A stretch of DNA of 64,000 bases from Sabellastarte sp. h YS-2021 (lineage: Eukaryota; Annelida; Polychaeta; Sabellida; Sabellidae). Position 1 is the stretch's first letter, and every line of letters starts with the position of its first letter. The translations under genes and the position numbers were made by a program. The notes under the pieces were generated by a model that saw only the letters and a list, made by a program, of their open reading frames with translations, did no database searches and had not been told where the DNA came from. Shown piece by piece: positions 61,101 through 63,049 of the stretch. The stretch covers positions 47,621,293 through 47,685,292 of the forward strand of contig OZ024927.1 in NCBI GenBank assembly GCA_964017235.1. The letters are read 5' to 3'.

Positions 61101-62831
61101 GATGACTTGAATACTCATTAAATAGAAGAGTGATAGATTATTTTGATTAAAAGTGTTCTCTTTTAGTGAATATGAAACAAAATGTGCAATTTTTCACATT
61201 GAAAAGTAACAAATGATGGCTATTTTATGCCAATTTTTATACAAATGATTTGACAACAGCCAATAATCATGTGGAAAAAATGGTACACTCTTGCCATATC
61301 TGTGCTACTGTTTAATGAGCCACAATAAGTCACATTAGACAGAAACTAAGTACTACTTAGTCTCTTATTTAATTTAGTCAGTAGTAGTGTTAAAGCTGGC
61401 AAACTTGACAGTTGTTTTCATTATCCGGTGGGCAGGTTGTCTGTTTCATGTATTTCAATACCACAAACCTTTTATATGCAGCATTCTTACGGTCCTTAGG
61501 GATGTCAAACAGCTGATCAAACACAGATAAGTATGTGATGTAATCAATTTTCTGAAATTATTCAAGAGAAAAAAAATCTGAATCAGACAAAAGTACACTT
61601 TTGCAGAATCTTTCATAATTATCTAAGAAAAAGAAAGTTTAACAATATTTCAAAATTGTATTGAAATGTACTTCCAATACAGTTTTTTTAACCAAAAAAA
61701 AAAAAAAAAAAAAATTCATCAACATAATAAATGCTACCTATTTATCAATAATTGATCAAGTTTGTCATTATTTTGTTCAGTATTCTAAAAATTATCATGA
61801 ATATTAAAATTTAATTCTTAAAAATTTAAAAATAATTTTTAGAATCAGAATGTCTGTGATTTTAGCCCCAGGAGAGTAACTTAATATTTCATTTTGTTAC
61901 CATGAAAATATGCATCTTGTACATTCTATAGAGTTTTAGTGCTGTGAACAGAATAGACCTCACCTCTACCCCTTTGAGCTGGAGGTATTTGTCATAACAC
62001 TCGTGTAGATCCAAATGCTTGCCATAACCTTCTTCATCTGTGAAATCTGCCATGTCTGTGTACAACAAGAATGCAATGATAACCAAGAGCTAACGAACCC
62101 GTAATCCTGTTACACTACAGAAACAGCTTTACACATGCAATTCTTCTAACAAAACTGTTTCTCTTTTAGTGAAAAGTTTTATGTTTTACTAGTGTTCAAA
62201 ATAGGATTAGCATAAATTATTGCCAATTCTGATGTCACTTGTTTGTGTCAGTCAAATAATGAAACCATTGAAAAATCATGATTGAAATTGTAAAATGTGA
62301 TGACAACTAGTAACGTTTAAGTTATATATTATTTTAACGTTACTTGTTTGAAAGTTGAAAATTTGTTTTTGATATCTTTACATTACAACATAACAGCACA
62401 AGTTACAATGGTTCAGTTATTTTACAGTGGTTTAAAATGTCCCTCATATCCACATTCATGTATAAACGAAATGTTAAAGTTTTTTCTTGTAATTTACAAC
62501 ATTTAAACTTTTCTGGTGTTATTTGATCATAAGTTTTTACCCGACAGCCTTTAAGGGCTGCGTGGGTATTGTTTTCACCCATGGTGTCCGGATGGGCGTT
62601 TGAGCGGGCTGATGGTTAGAACAGATTTATGCAAAATATTCTAACTGGTTGATTCCCAGAGAAACAGCTATTTAGGACCGTCAAAATATAAAAAGCATAT
62701 AGCACAGCAAAGTTTTACATTATTTTTGCATGAAAAATGCAAAATTTCTTAATCTTACTTGTGGCATCTTCAGGGGGGCATTCTCTGGCTTTGGTAAGTT
62801 CCTCAAACTCCACTGACATTGGTACACTGAT
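260..62831 (-). CDS. SF3A3: SF3A3, splicing factor 3a subunit 3 (partial gene, 12 internal exons)
   Basis: SF3a60/SAP61 is part of the SF3a heterotrimer that makes mature U2 snRNP competent to bind the branch site in the nucleus. Twelve minus-strand pieces match the human protein (501 residues, recalled from memory) in order from about residue 102 to 457. Each is bounded by AG and GT, apart from one GC donor, and the reading phase carries across every junction. Together they give 1,075 coding bases. The region includes the SAP-like segment and the C2H2 (matrin-type) zinc finger. The N-terminal ~100 codons lie right of the window and the last ~45 left of it. Intron lengths are 456, 2422, 34250, 1419, 8897, 3103, 5081, 568, 4186, 412 and 703 bases from left to right. 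No in-frame stop or frameshift is seen in any exon, so the gene looks functional despite the repeat load. Confidence 0.96.
351..806. other. Intron sequence, nothing recognised
   Basis: This is an AT-rich intron between the last two SF3A3 exons in the window. I see no coding segment or repeat structure. Confidence 0.6.
807..917 (-). CDS. SF3A3: SF3A3 exon, C2H2 zinc finger (human ~391-427)
   Basis: There are 37 whole codons, from [13 protein letters not shown] through CEICG to [10 protein letters not shown]. They contain the two zinc-binding cysteines (CEIC) and the first histidine (RHF). The second histidine is in the next exon. The acceptor CAG is at 920-918 and the donor GTATGT at 806. Confidence 0.97.
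1190..1560. repeat. Family G tandem repeat, 2 units of ~194 bp
   Basis: GGTTTCACATTGCAAAC occurs at about 1250 and again at 1444, each followed by the 'aggaccaataat' word and a GAG(T/A)TATA core (AGTGAGTTATAAGCAC in the first unit). Units also carry TGACCTTGAAG / AAGGTCAA words like those of family A. It sits in the SF3A3 intron 918-3339 as a decayed fragment with no ends recognised. Confidence 0.6.
2285..2757. repeat. Family F 3'-end fragment, split by the MITE
   Basis: Positions 2290-2337 plus 2709-2757 match 36335-36425: the cttttccttaaaa stretch, the tgtg..gcc block and AATAATATGTCCACCCCCAC. The terminal hairpin is cut short at 2754. Confidence 0.6.
2347..2708. mobile_element. MITE-like element with TIRs and candidate 9-bp TSD
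   Basis: The ends are imperfect inverted repeats: AGGGGCGGTTTCACAAAGCC on the left, and the complement of GGCTTCGTGAAACCAGCCCC on the right. The direct repeat GTGGATGCC flanks it at 2338-2346 and 2709-2717. The surrounding sequence is a piece of family F that is uninterrupted at 36330-36420, which supports a discrete insertion. There is no coding capacity. The interior is rich in CCTTAAA/TTTAAGG words. The transposase superfamily is unknown. Confidence 0.75.
3186..3203. repeat. Poly-C homopolymer
   Basis: About 18 consecutive C lie ~140 bases downstream (on the transcript) of the SF3A3 exon at 3340. The CCACCCCACCCTGGTGG that follows may be a worn family F hairpin, but that is weak. Confidence 0.8.
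3340..3446 (-). CDS. SF3A3: SF3A3 exon, acidic linker (human ~355-390)
   Basis: It encodes an acidic stretch ([20 protein letters not shown]) followed by [16 protein letters not shown]. The [12 protein letters not shown] motif precedes the zinc finger in all family members. The acceptor CAG is at 3449-3447 and the donor GTATCT at 3339. Beyond the donor the frame stays open for another 53 codons into a poly-G run, which is readthrough and not coding. Confidence 0.95.
3447..5339. repeat. Intron start with decayed duplicated blocks
   Basis: About 45 bp (GAACCCACACAG.GGTGACAG, then tgtatgattagatgc) occurs at ~3578-3625 and again at ~4369-4412. Between these copies a ~130-bp block holding TTATATACAGGA and a later TTTGACCATTT occurs twice (~4008-4136 and ~4205-4350). 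The rest to 5339 is AT-rich with no gene seen. Confidence 0.55.
5499..7141. repeat. 133-bp satellite array, ~12 copies, dimeric higher-order form
   Basis: Each monomer starts near GTGAAAGCTCTCCCAAAAGT and contains TTTACTCATTTTGAGTAGGT and AATTAGCTACGGGTCTG. Two alternating types (GTAGGTGAA versus GTAGATGAA) make a 266-bp dimer: GTAGATGAACGAG recurs at 6448 and 6714. The first two copies are the most diverged. The array stops at the LINE insertion site. Confidence 0.92.
7406..11233 (-). pseudogene. LINE ORF2: AP-endonuclease, reverse transcriptase, CCHC (one nonsense codon)
   Basis: The frame holds 1,276 codons, open except for one TAA at 10963-10961 (codon 91) inside the endonuclease domain. 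The endonuclease shows NCQGLQ and LQDTHW near the start, GDFN, and SDHS near codon 232. The reverse transcriptase shows [58 protein letters not shown] and the catalytic FADD at about 9094-9083. A C-terminal [18 protein letters not shown] finger is typical of the L1/Tx1 group. The length is normal for the family. The enzyme nicks DNA and copies its RNA at the target. The single stop suggests recent loss, unless it is a sequencing error. No frameshift is seen. Confidence 0.93.
11843..13490. repeat. Minisatellite of ~410 bp, 4 copies, between LINE ORF1 and ORF2
   Basis: AGAGAAATAA starts copies at about 11843, 12251, 12663 and 13077 (periods 408, 412, 414). Each copy carries CACCCAGTGACAGTCA or a variant, ATCCAATCA and ATCAAATAGAGGCTA or a variant. 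Position and period are unusual for an L1-type spacer. The flanks (11234-11842 and 13491-14177) show nothing recognisable. Confidence 0.88.
14178..15401 (-). CDS. LINE ORF1 protein: coiled coil, RRM and C-terminal IMPACT/UPF0029-like domain
   Basis: This is an intact 407-codon frame. Residues ~1-55 are polar and low-complexity. Residues ~60-125 form a leucine-heptad coiled coil. Residues ~127-205 are an L1 ORF1p-type RRM ([11 protein letters not shown], then IDVAHRIG and RPIVVSF). Residues ~206-270 resemble the L1 ORF1p CTD ([20 protein letters not shown]). Residues ~298-405 match the IMPACT/YigZ pattern: [29 protein letters not shown], then [18 protein letters not shown] and [10 protein letters not shown]. 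The invariant DDGE and VVSR-(Y/F)GG-LG blocks are all present. ORF1p is expected to trimerise and bind element RNA. The role of the added domain is unknown; IMPACT itself binds GCN1 and restrains GCN2. The start is the first ATG of the frame. Confidence 0.87.
   Translation of the reverse strand: MDYQKKRNHSDLSDTSTGSPALQPKKSYKMSLDANQSSEQGDAMDQEELDRFEDQIKGMSLDDKVNEILKTVRAQQVKNVLDVRALQTENRELQLQLQQSNGMVARLASRVTALEEKVVSMEAHALKKNILIYNIPEINAEDIHKETENFLSSILKIPESVLFSKTNPGAEIRIDVAHRIGQKGAKPRPIVVSFTTQQGRNMVLSYTKNLKATQFAMSEQLPATIRERRTAQIPLMVKMRDEARRNNSSASIRLVKDKLYVNNNIISDHFEANPLNYHVATNNVIDNDLIKHSTPRVVKNSVFQGHYFRIHSKDDAIQMLRALHQNDVAESDHLIYAYRLTDADGQAVSGHSDDGEWNASNILKDLLQRHGQSEAILVVSRKFGGIKLGKQRFDIIKQVASEVLPRD
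15402..15942 (-). other. LINE 5' UTR
   Basis: The 541 bases between the ORF1 start and the right-hand target-site duplication contain no long minus-strand frame and no obvious repeat. They presumably hold the internal promoter (inference from family biology). Confidence 0.5.
17103..17961 (+). pseudogene. C-terminal half of a LINE reverse transcriptase
   Basis: About 285 codons follow the junction: [11 protein letters not shown] with the catalytic YADD, then [23 protein letters not shown] and the LINE thumb/C-terminal region ([20 protein letters not shown]). Everything before the YADD motif is missing, and the frame continues upstream into LTR sequence by chance. The clade is uncertain: it is not the L1/Tx1 type seen at 7406, and CR1/L2/RTE-like groups are possible. 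Confidence 0.82.
17103..18096 (+). mobile_element. 5'-truncated non-LTR retrotransposon fragment
   Basis: Comparison with the empty site in the other LTR (gcctaatat|atgtaatat) gives exact borders. It begins just before the YADD codons of a reverse transcriptase and ends in an (AATA)n(TA)n tail instead of poly(A), with a TGTTTG run before it. It is inserted in the sense opposite to the gypsy element. Confidence 0.88.
18141..18151 (-). promoter_or_regulatory. Polypurine tract of the gypsy element
   Basis: On the minus strand AAGGGGGGAGG directly abuts the 3' LTR start (TGTTACA), the standard plus-strand primer position. Confidence 0.88.
18443..21712 (-). CDS. Gag-protease-integrase polyprotein of the gypsy element
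   Basis: This is an intact frame of 1,089 codons. A coiled-coil region at ~80-170 contains five tandem 9-residue units. A capsid-like region spans ~190-350, and a zinc knuckle ([14 protein letters not shown]) 406-419. An aspartic protease has DTG at 491-493. The integrase has a HHCC finger around 744-784 (CKTCHIC) and the DDE triad D814, D873 and E909 with spacings 58 and 35. It ends with a chromo-like tail (MVKPYFERG). In an intact element Gag packages RNA, the protease cuts the polyprotein and the integrase inserts the cDNA. Reverse transcriptase and RNase H are absent both between protease and integrase (~190 linker residues) and after the integrase. An integrase-before-RT order as in GmR1-like gypsy elements, with the 3' part lost, would explain this. 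That is inference. Confidence 0.92.
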   Translation of the reverse strand: MLKMASAKEFVQSPSMEVLETFKKDMLMQIAQELQLEVKRSTRKHELKRLIVEQLVDEDVLPDSCLEVYKPLPMEPSGQYEIRRLEIERELRLKELETQALAQQRKEELEAQQRKEELEAQQRKEELEAQQRKEELEAQQRKEELEAQAQKEERALKHEREMRALELNARRIAHEESIATKFDLGKNVRLVPPFNELEVDKYFQHFERVAQNLKWPIDQWPLLLQSVLRGKAQEAYTALPISECVDYNSVKNAILKAYELVPEAYRQKFRNYRKQESQTHVEFAHEKEVYFDRWCNSREVGTDFEKLRQVIFIEEFKRCVRDDIKTYLDEQKVENLAKAAAYADDYALTHKSTFNKNKSFGPAKRSYPEIGKKSENVAPEKSSDKGQTSNQTMSKDRKPRSFAPVCHYCKKPGHVMSDCWLLKKRREKEATPNAFVSSKSNWRSNPNRAESSIGLDKSEIIREEFRPFVSEGFVSLESSSSQVPIKILRDTGATQSLLLEGVLPLSVSTSTGESVIAQGIEGGCVNVPLHKVKLVSDLVTGSVVVGTRPTLPIKGVSLLLGNDLAGGKVVADPKVTSKPITLVSTEKLEEVIPGIFPSCAVTRAMAKKAQGEPKDCKQSTDVLFDLSDTFLNNYDHDVQNFSDTNPKDRVDSEKQDPIDCKDVSLLKSKLVSEQENDPELAPLFKLVLPPVELDKVPVGYYVRNGVLMRKWRPPNVPASEEWSVVHQIVVPKMYRSEILKLAHESPMGGHLGINKTYNKITKHFYWPQIRHCVAEFCKTCHICQMVGKPKQKIHVAPLKPIPVFEEPFSKVIIDCVGPLPKTKSRNQYLLTIMCASTRFPEAIPLTNITAPKISKALVNFFTLVGLPKEIQSDQGSNFMSGLFQQVVFQLDAKQIKSSAYHPESQGALERFHSTLKNMIRTYCLDNEKDWDEGISLLLFAVRESVQESLGFSPFELVFGHSVRGPLKLLKENWLSENTESLNLLDYVSKFRDKLKKACELAQQNLKTSQSKMKMLYDKKLQNRVFNPGGKVSVSSPGQMNKLRARELGSYPVAKRVETLQRTIKNCDNRHFNQMYEITMVKPYFERGIT
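21271..21415 (-). repeat. 27-bp coding tandem repeat in gag
   Basis: Five near-identical units encode EAQQRKEEL at residues ~101-147 of the polyprotein, extending the Gag coiled coil. Slippage here would change the length in 9-residue steps. Confidence 0.92.
21799..21816 (-). promoter_or_regulatory. Primer-binding site, tRNA-Pro type
   Basis: On the minus strand it reads TGGGGGCTCGTCCGGGAT, seven bases inside the 5' LTR. It is the same 18-base site used by proline-primed retroviruses such as murine leukaemia virus. Confidence 0.93.
21824..22790 (-). repeat. Gypsy 5' LTR (967 bp)
   Basis: It runs on the plus strand from TGTTACGGTCACGGGCAAGC to ATATATGTAACA. It is undamaged. It contains one copy of the 30-bp GCACTAATATAGTGCC unit that is doubled in the other LTR. 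A 68-codon open frame inside it has no recognisable product. Confidence 0.95.
24388..24493. repeat. Family B 3' end: GCAC simple repeat and terminal hairpin
   Basis: A (GCAC/GCAT)n run at ~24390-24440 is followed by a hairpin at ~24460-24487 pairing CCCGGGCT with AGCCCGG, and CTCCC with GGGAG. The sequence then continues as ordinary intron to 24676. Confidence 0.8.
25183..33833. repeat. 133-bp satellite array, ~65 copies, with 9-mer higher-order repeat
   Basis: Monomers run GTGAAAGCTC..CTTCACCAA with the variant AGCTATGGGTCTG, where the left array has CTACGGG. Marker GTAGGGGAGT recurs at 26341, 27538, 28735 and 30331. Marker CCAAAGGTAGG recurs at 28121, 29318 and 30914. Both give 1197, 1197 (first marker) and 1596 bp, which is 9, 9 and 12 monomers. 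Copies in the middle are nearly identical and the edges are more diverged. It has no terminal hairpin of its own. Confidence 0.96.
33834..34800. repeat. 169-bp tandem array of family C, ~6 copies
   Basis: CTC(T/C)GCAG starts units at 33845, 34015, 34183, 34352, 34520 and 34689. Each unit has the words GGGTCAAAAATTTCGTCGAA, GGTTTTCGAGATATAAGC and AAAATGGCCGCCATTTT, the last a near-palindrome. Confidence 0.93.
35095..35185. repeat. Family C 3' end: GGAGCC-rich repeat and hairpin
   Basis: A GC-rich simple stretch (GCGGAGCCGGCGGAGC and similar, 35101-35140) is followed by the hairpin GCGTCCCTTGCGGGACGC at ~35160-35178. Confidence 0.8.
35186..35639. other. Intron sequence between two repeat elements
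   Basis: I recognise no gene or repeat. A 113-codon frame starting at 35437 has no family features and runs into the family F repeats. Confidence 0.5.
35640..36440. mobile_element. Family F hairpin-ended tandem-repeat element
   Basis: About four monomers of ~139-151 bp start at 35733, 35872, 36023 and 36174 with the word TTTTCCGCTAAAATCCAAG or a variant, and contain GCTTTACGAGATATTTAC-like cores. The 3' end carries GACGCCGGACACCGG, AATAATATGTCC and the hairpin CCACCCCCACCGGGG..GTGG (36415-36436). Possible left inverted motif TGTCCACC lies at ~35682. Non-coding. Confidence 0.7.
36441..37696. other. Intron sequence, nothing recognised
   Basis: This is the last part of the 34-kb SF3A3 intron before the exon at 37697. 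It is AT-rich, and short open frames in it lack codon or motif support. Confidence 0.55.
37697..37827 (-). CDS. SF3A3: SF3A3 exon (human ~314-355)
   Basis: It encodes [20 protein letters not shown], then [20 protein letters not shown] and RTGE. The [12 protein letters not shown] block is diagnostic. The acceptor CAG is at 37830-37828 and the donor GTATGT at 37696. It leaves one base. The next intron is 34 kb long. Confidence 0.95.
37828..39246. other. Intron sequence, nothing recognised
   Basis: This is a 1.4-kb intron between two SF3A3 exons. A 72-codon minus frame at 38549-38767 has no recognisable features. Confidence 0.55.
39247..39357 (-). CDS. SF3A3: SF3A3 exon (human ~277-313)
   Basis: It reads [20 protein letters not shown], then [16 protein letters not shown], with two bases of the codon shared at each end. 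The lysine-rich tail corresponds to the human linker after FAKNPKSK. The acceptor CAG is at 39360-39358 and the donor GTACAA at 39246. Confidence 0.94.
39630..41100 (+). mobile_element. Family A element, copy 1 (3' end missing)
   Basis: The left module carries GCCCGTACCCCACAGCC and then a ~550-bp unique region shared with the copies at 48612 and 54189. From ~40190 about six 146-bp monomers follow (AAGGTCAAAGGTCAAATC, CACCATGACGTTGCACACC, GTTTCCGAGATATAGC). The array breaks off in mid-monomer at ~41100 and passes straight into family E sequence, so the expected terminal hairpin is absent. Confidence 0.85.
41101..41475. repeat. Family E tandem repeat, left part
   Basis: About 2.5 monomers of ~150 bp have the words CATGGCAACAG (41201), TTCACCAAATCTGATGT and GGGTTTTGCAAGTTATGG, ending in CATAGACAGACAAAA just before the DIRS element. 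Confidence 0.75.
41476..41712. repeat. DIRS left inverted terminal repeat
   Basis: It is the inverse of 47479-47693 from CCATATGAAAACACTTGGGT to ATTCTTTTTGTG, with near identity over ~190 bp. The outermost ~45 bases differ between the two ends, as is usual for DIRS. Confidence 0.92.
41772..41887. repeat. DIRS internal complementary region
   Basis: The first half is the inverse of the left outer end (CATATGGTAAGTATATACAT, then TTTTATTCATAAAAATGG). The second half is the inverse of the right outer end (TTTTATTTCATAAAAATG, then TATACTATACCATATG). The two meet at AAATATGAAA|TTTTATTTC, giving the circle-junction template predicted for DIRS replication. Confidence 0.93.
42183..42202. repeat. Poly-C tract (poly-G on element strand) after the DIRS recombinase
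   Basis: About 20 C lie ~45 bases past the recombinase stop. The second DIRS copy has a C run (52069-52082) in the matching place. Confidence 0.85.
42247..43400 (-). CDS. DIRS tyrosine recombinase
   Basis: The C-terminal ~370 codons of a frame open since 45168 match DIRS recombinases: an N-terminal SAM-like part ([19 protein letters not shown]), then catalytic Arg in [11 protein letters not shown], HxxR in [12 protein letters not shown] and the nucleophile Tyr in [11 protein letters not shown]. It would join the circular DNA copy to the genome. The first ~1.8 kb of this frame lies on top of the RT gene in another phase, and I do not call it protein. How translation enters the recombinase frame (frameshift, internal entry or spliced RNA) is not evident. 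The left coordinate is the stop codon and the right is approximate. Confidence 0.88.
43302..45335 (-). CDS. DIRS RT/RNase H protein
   Basis: There are 677 codons. The reverse transcriptase has [11 protein letters not shown] near 143, [12 protein letters not shown] near 180, [12 protein letters not shown] near 211 and the catalytic YLDD at 246-249. RNase H has TDAS (D~414), E447 in VLELKAV, SDNTT (D~473) and VADQLSR (D~525). The DIRS-typical block [15 protein letters not shown] follows. No methyltransferase domain is seen at the C-terminus, unlike some DIRS groups. Confidence 0.93.
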   Translation of the reverse strand: MVESLPGVGAKSPNLNPNNDVLQEVRVTLELSKVPLIPPDPTTLPVGGRLGYFHLNWKFLGAHPSVIKTLEFGLQLPIGSVRIPLSRVPLINSHYSSLEKNLVLCQAVVDMLLKGAIQEVRDSSSLAFYSRLFLVAKKTGGWRPVIDLSHLNLYLDFPTFRMETTQSIRNSLQVGQWTTSLDLKDAYFHVPMAPTVHKLLRFQVLGKVYQFVAMPFGLATAPREFTTLVKEVKRMALRLGISVHMYLDDWLIKANSCQEAHSATLTLLELTHKLGWIVNRKKSDLLPKQVFTFLGQVFDLSKGVCYPTEARFLSIQEAIHPLLFNPLTTPRQAMHLLGLLASTEKLVPQGCLHMRHLQFHLRRNYNCHLKGALDSPFTLDPSVKVHLRWWLLRNNVMAQAPLHPPKYLTSIYTDASAQGWGAHCAHMIAQGHWSTQQSKLHINVLELKAVLLALKTFVPQLSPHQRIIQVASDNTTVCAYINKLGGTRSWDLFALTWHLFAFCRKNKVVLTARHVPGVMNLVADQLSRSQQTLHTEWSLNPKIFRWLSQIYFQPQIDLFATRFNHKLPQYVSPVPDPKALAVDALEMNWSELHLYSFPPTALCPLVVKKLINSQSCRMLLVAPLWETKEWLQDLLALSIRRPIALPLKGNLLKQPHLEVFHQNLRSLNLHAFWLKSP
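45277..46884 (-). CDS. DIRS ORF1, Gag-like protein
   Basis: The frame is open from 46977. I start at ATG 46884 (MDPPRTIG), because the 31 codons before it are hydrophobic and run toward the terminal repeat. That gives ~535 residues. The N-terminal half is Pro/Ser/Gln-rich. The C-terminus is basic and RG-rich ([16 protein letters not shown]), suited to nucleic-acid binding. The centre carries no zinc knuckle. It overlaps ORF2 by 59 bases in another frame. It probably packages element RNA (family inference). Confidence 0.82.
   Translation of the reverse strand: MDPPRTIGTSVSSGSCFSTLPSGLLPSMTSLEACTSWLLGVTQSPPVDSRPVTGVPLPPQSCVMSSWSVNSSNSLGRPISQQPGSVGNFPSAQPIQAVPVPAGYPVYDQSFHRPPYQPQADFFNSFSSLMSSMLDRVQGIANPAVTQQPMASQDLSQPSGATFNDSQDSFQTQSQVNLEAELQVVDSMPNIPYVQSVNRDYREALDSVFEVLSDKISRPSVQNHDPEDCSDLYPDQSKSSPMSLPISSRLRSSFKMADAYLSDLHSRSSNSGASQTKLRKLGIFPNKPSKLSFARYRPMASDVWTDLLKDPDQGSGLPSPKKEIYLSRSTAHALEKSLRSDLMILNSLDFYREALAVNHTNLVKLVDQNESNLSLDIQQALDVDSLLINQVKFHLIDLLASITHSISTVTLARRDSFLCSVPKHVPDHIVRDLRSHPIYGPSLFGEFALKALSSHTKEYKQEQFQTVLTKGVSKQLSASASRGKSFKRQQSQDRDSQDRKFQKGSTSGSFRGSKKPRGGKSSRGRGKKPQPQSQQ
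47479..47693. repeat. DIRS right inverted terminal repeat
   Basis: It runs from CACAAAAAGAATGGACTATT to GGTATAGTATATTTAC and ends at ...ATGAAATAAAA. It is the 5' side for the minus-strand frames. Confidence 0.92.
47694..48232. repeat. Family E tandem repeat, right part with 3' end
   Basis: Monomers of ~150-155 bp have CCATGG words at 47718, 47868 and 48023 and a core like TTCAGAAGTTATGGACC. It ends in a (CAGA)n-like run (GACAGACAGACGAACAGACG) and a short imperfect hairpin (TTCC..GGAA, TCCC..GGGA, ~48198-48228), 20 bases from the SF3A3 donor. Confidence 0.75.
48255..48322 (-). CDS. SF3A3: SF3A3 exon, SAP-like helix (human ~254-276)
   Basis: It encodes [20 protein letters not shown] then CG, plus two bases. 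This is the SAP-like helix pair that ends in the GLKCGG turn. The acceptor AG is at 48324-48323. The donor GTAGGA at 48254 is weak. Family E repeats end about 20 bp downstream of it. Confidence 0.94.
48403..50712 (+). mobile_element. Family A element, copy 2, with doubled left module
   Basis: The left module (AATAGCATCAGAGAT, ACCCCACAGCC) occurs at 48403 and again at 48612. After the unique region, about eleven 146-bp monomers run from 49030 to 50630. A CCCGCC-rich stretch, the word CATCCGGACACCATGGGTGA and the hairpin ACAGCCCTTAAGTGCTGTGG (~50690-50709) end it. It is non-coding. Open frames in the array follow the monomer. Confidence 0.88.
50713..51425. other. Intron sequence, nothing recognised
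   Basis: This is AT-rich sequence between the family A element and the SF3A3 exon at 51426. Confidence 0.55.
51426..51494 (-). CDS. SF3A3: SF3A3 exon with GC donor (human ~231-253)
   Basis: There are 23 whole codons, [20 protein letters not shown] then SWE, the start of the SAP-like region. The acceptor CAG is at 51497-51495. The donor is GCAAGA at 51425, because the next exon starts exactly with GAG TTG GCG and no GT donor sits nearby. This is a GC-AG intron. Confidence 0.93.
51966..53323 (-). pseudogene. DIRS tyrosine recombinase, frameshifted
   Basis: Two overlapping frames (53323-52334 and 52355-51966) cover one recombinase. The first carries [20 protein letters not shown] and the Arg motif [13 protein letters not shown]. 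The second carries HxxR ([14 protein letters not shown]) and the Tyr motif [11 protein letters not shown]. The break is near 52340. All catalytic residues can still be found. A C run (52069-52082) falls inside the tail of the frame. Confidence 0.87.
53304..54066 (-). pseudogene. DIRS Gag N-terminus joined to the RT C-terminus by deletion
   Basis: It starts at [20 protein letters not shown] with a CxxC..CxxC finger typical of DIRS Gag. It shifts frame in an A7 run near 53905, continues through [18 protein letters not shown], then at ~53600 passes directly into [16 protein letters not shown] and [15 protein letters not shown], the end of RNase H and the block after it. The RT core and most of RNase H are absent. 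Confidence 0.82.
54189..56094 (+). mobile_element. Family A element, copy 3, nested in the deleted DIRS
   Basis: It begins AATAGCATCAGAGATGCCCG with ACCCCACAGCC. It has the unique region to ~54670, about nine 146-bp monomers (54670-55980), a (CCCG)n run, CATCCGGACACCATGGGTGA and the hairpin ACAGCCATTAAGGGCTGTGG (~56066-56090). Marker TCAAACTCAA recurs at 55261 and 55845, 584 bp apart, which is a four-monomer higher-order unit. Confidence 0.9.
56576..56641 (-). CDS. SF3A3: SF3A3 exon (human ~209-230)
   Basis: There are 22 whole codons, [20 protein letters not shown] then WR, matching the human segment that ends in GTFPGW. The acceptor CAG is at 56644-56642 and the donor GTAAGT at 56575. It is phase 0 on both sides. 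Confidence 0.93.
56642..57209. other. Intron sequence, nothing recognised
   Basis: This is a 568-base intron between two SF3A3 exons with no repeats noticed. Confidence 0.6.
57210..57282 (-). CDS. SF3A3: SF3A3 exon (human ~185-208)
   Basis: It completes the split codon AG|C (Ser, where human has Arg) and reads [20 protein letters not shown] then DLSE. The acceptor CAG is at 57285-57283 and the donor GTAAGT at 57209. A family D repeat element starts about 100 bp upstream of the exon on the transcript. Confidence 0.93.
57380..60645 (+). mobile_element. Family D hairpin-ended tandem-repeat element, 351-bp monomer
   Basis: The left motif TATCCCCAGAC (~57385) is the inverse of GTCTGGGGATA at the right end. 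A ~136-bp doubled block lies at 57588/57724. Monomers follow, with CACAGGTTAA at 58883, 59233, 59584 and 59935. The 3' part has TGTTTTTGAGTTATCGCG, a CGG-rich run (ACGGCGGCGGCGGCGCGACG) and the hairpin at 60613-60640 (ATATCCCC..GGGGATAT). It is non-coding. Confidence 0.85.
60646..61468. other. Intron sequence, nothing recognised
   Basis: AT-rich sequence between the family D element and the SF3A3 exon at 61469. Confidence 0.55.
61469..61551 (-). CDS. SF3A3: SF3A3 exon (human ~158-184)
   Basis: It encodes [20 protein letters not shown] followed by RKNAAYK, nearly identical to the human segment. The acceptor is CAG at 61554-61552. The donor is GTTTGT at 61468, a weak but usable site. Two bases (AG) pass to the next exon. 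Confidence 0.95.
61552..61963. other. Short intron with poly-A run
   Basis: A 412-base intron. About 21 consecutive A lie near 61695-61715. No target duplication or retroposed body is seen, so it is probably a simple repeat. Confidence 0.6.
61964..62055 (-). CDS. SF3A3: SF3A3 exon (human ~126-157)
   Basis: The split codon A|AC is followed by [20 protein letters not shown] and then [18 protein letters not shown] and the LDLH block are hallmarks of the family. The acceptor is CAG at 62058-62056 and the donor GTGAGG at 61963. It ends in phase 0. Confidence 0.96.
62056..62758. repeat. Intron with isolated family A 3' end (inverted)
   Basis: At 62537-62610 the hairpin (ACAGCCTTTAAGGGCTG) is followed by TCACCCATGGTGTCCGGATG, the inverse of the family A 3' end. 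No monomers follow, so this is a terminal fragment. The rest of the intron shows nothing recognisable. Confidence 0.78.
62759..62831 (-). CDS. SF3A3: SF3A3 exon (human residues ~102-125)
   Basis: It encodes [16 protein letters not shown] followed by ECPPEDAT, matching the conserved [10 protein letters not shown] block. The acceptor CAG is at 62834-62832 and the donor GTAAGA starts at 62758. It begins in phase 0 and leaves one base (A) for the next codon. This is the most 5' exon in the window. Confidence 0.94.
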
Positions 62832-63049
62832 CTGTAAGGATTTAATATTCAGGCCTTCTATTAAAACTACTACAAAGTAAGGGTGATATAAAACTATATA
62901 AACAATTTATCTAAAACACAATTTTTTAACACTGAATCAACAGAAGAGGGTTGAACACCTCTTACTACAGAAGAATAATATAATATAAACAAATTCATTG
63001 TCCTCAACTAAGGCAAACTAATTTTCACTGTATTTCTCAAATGAAAATG

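Noticed and set aside
61695-61715. Poly-A run as the tail of a processed pseudogene or SINE
   Set aside because: No retroposed body or flanking direct repeats were found beside it.
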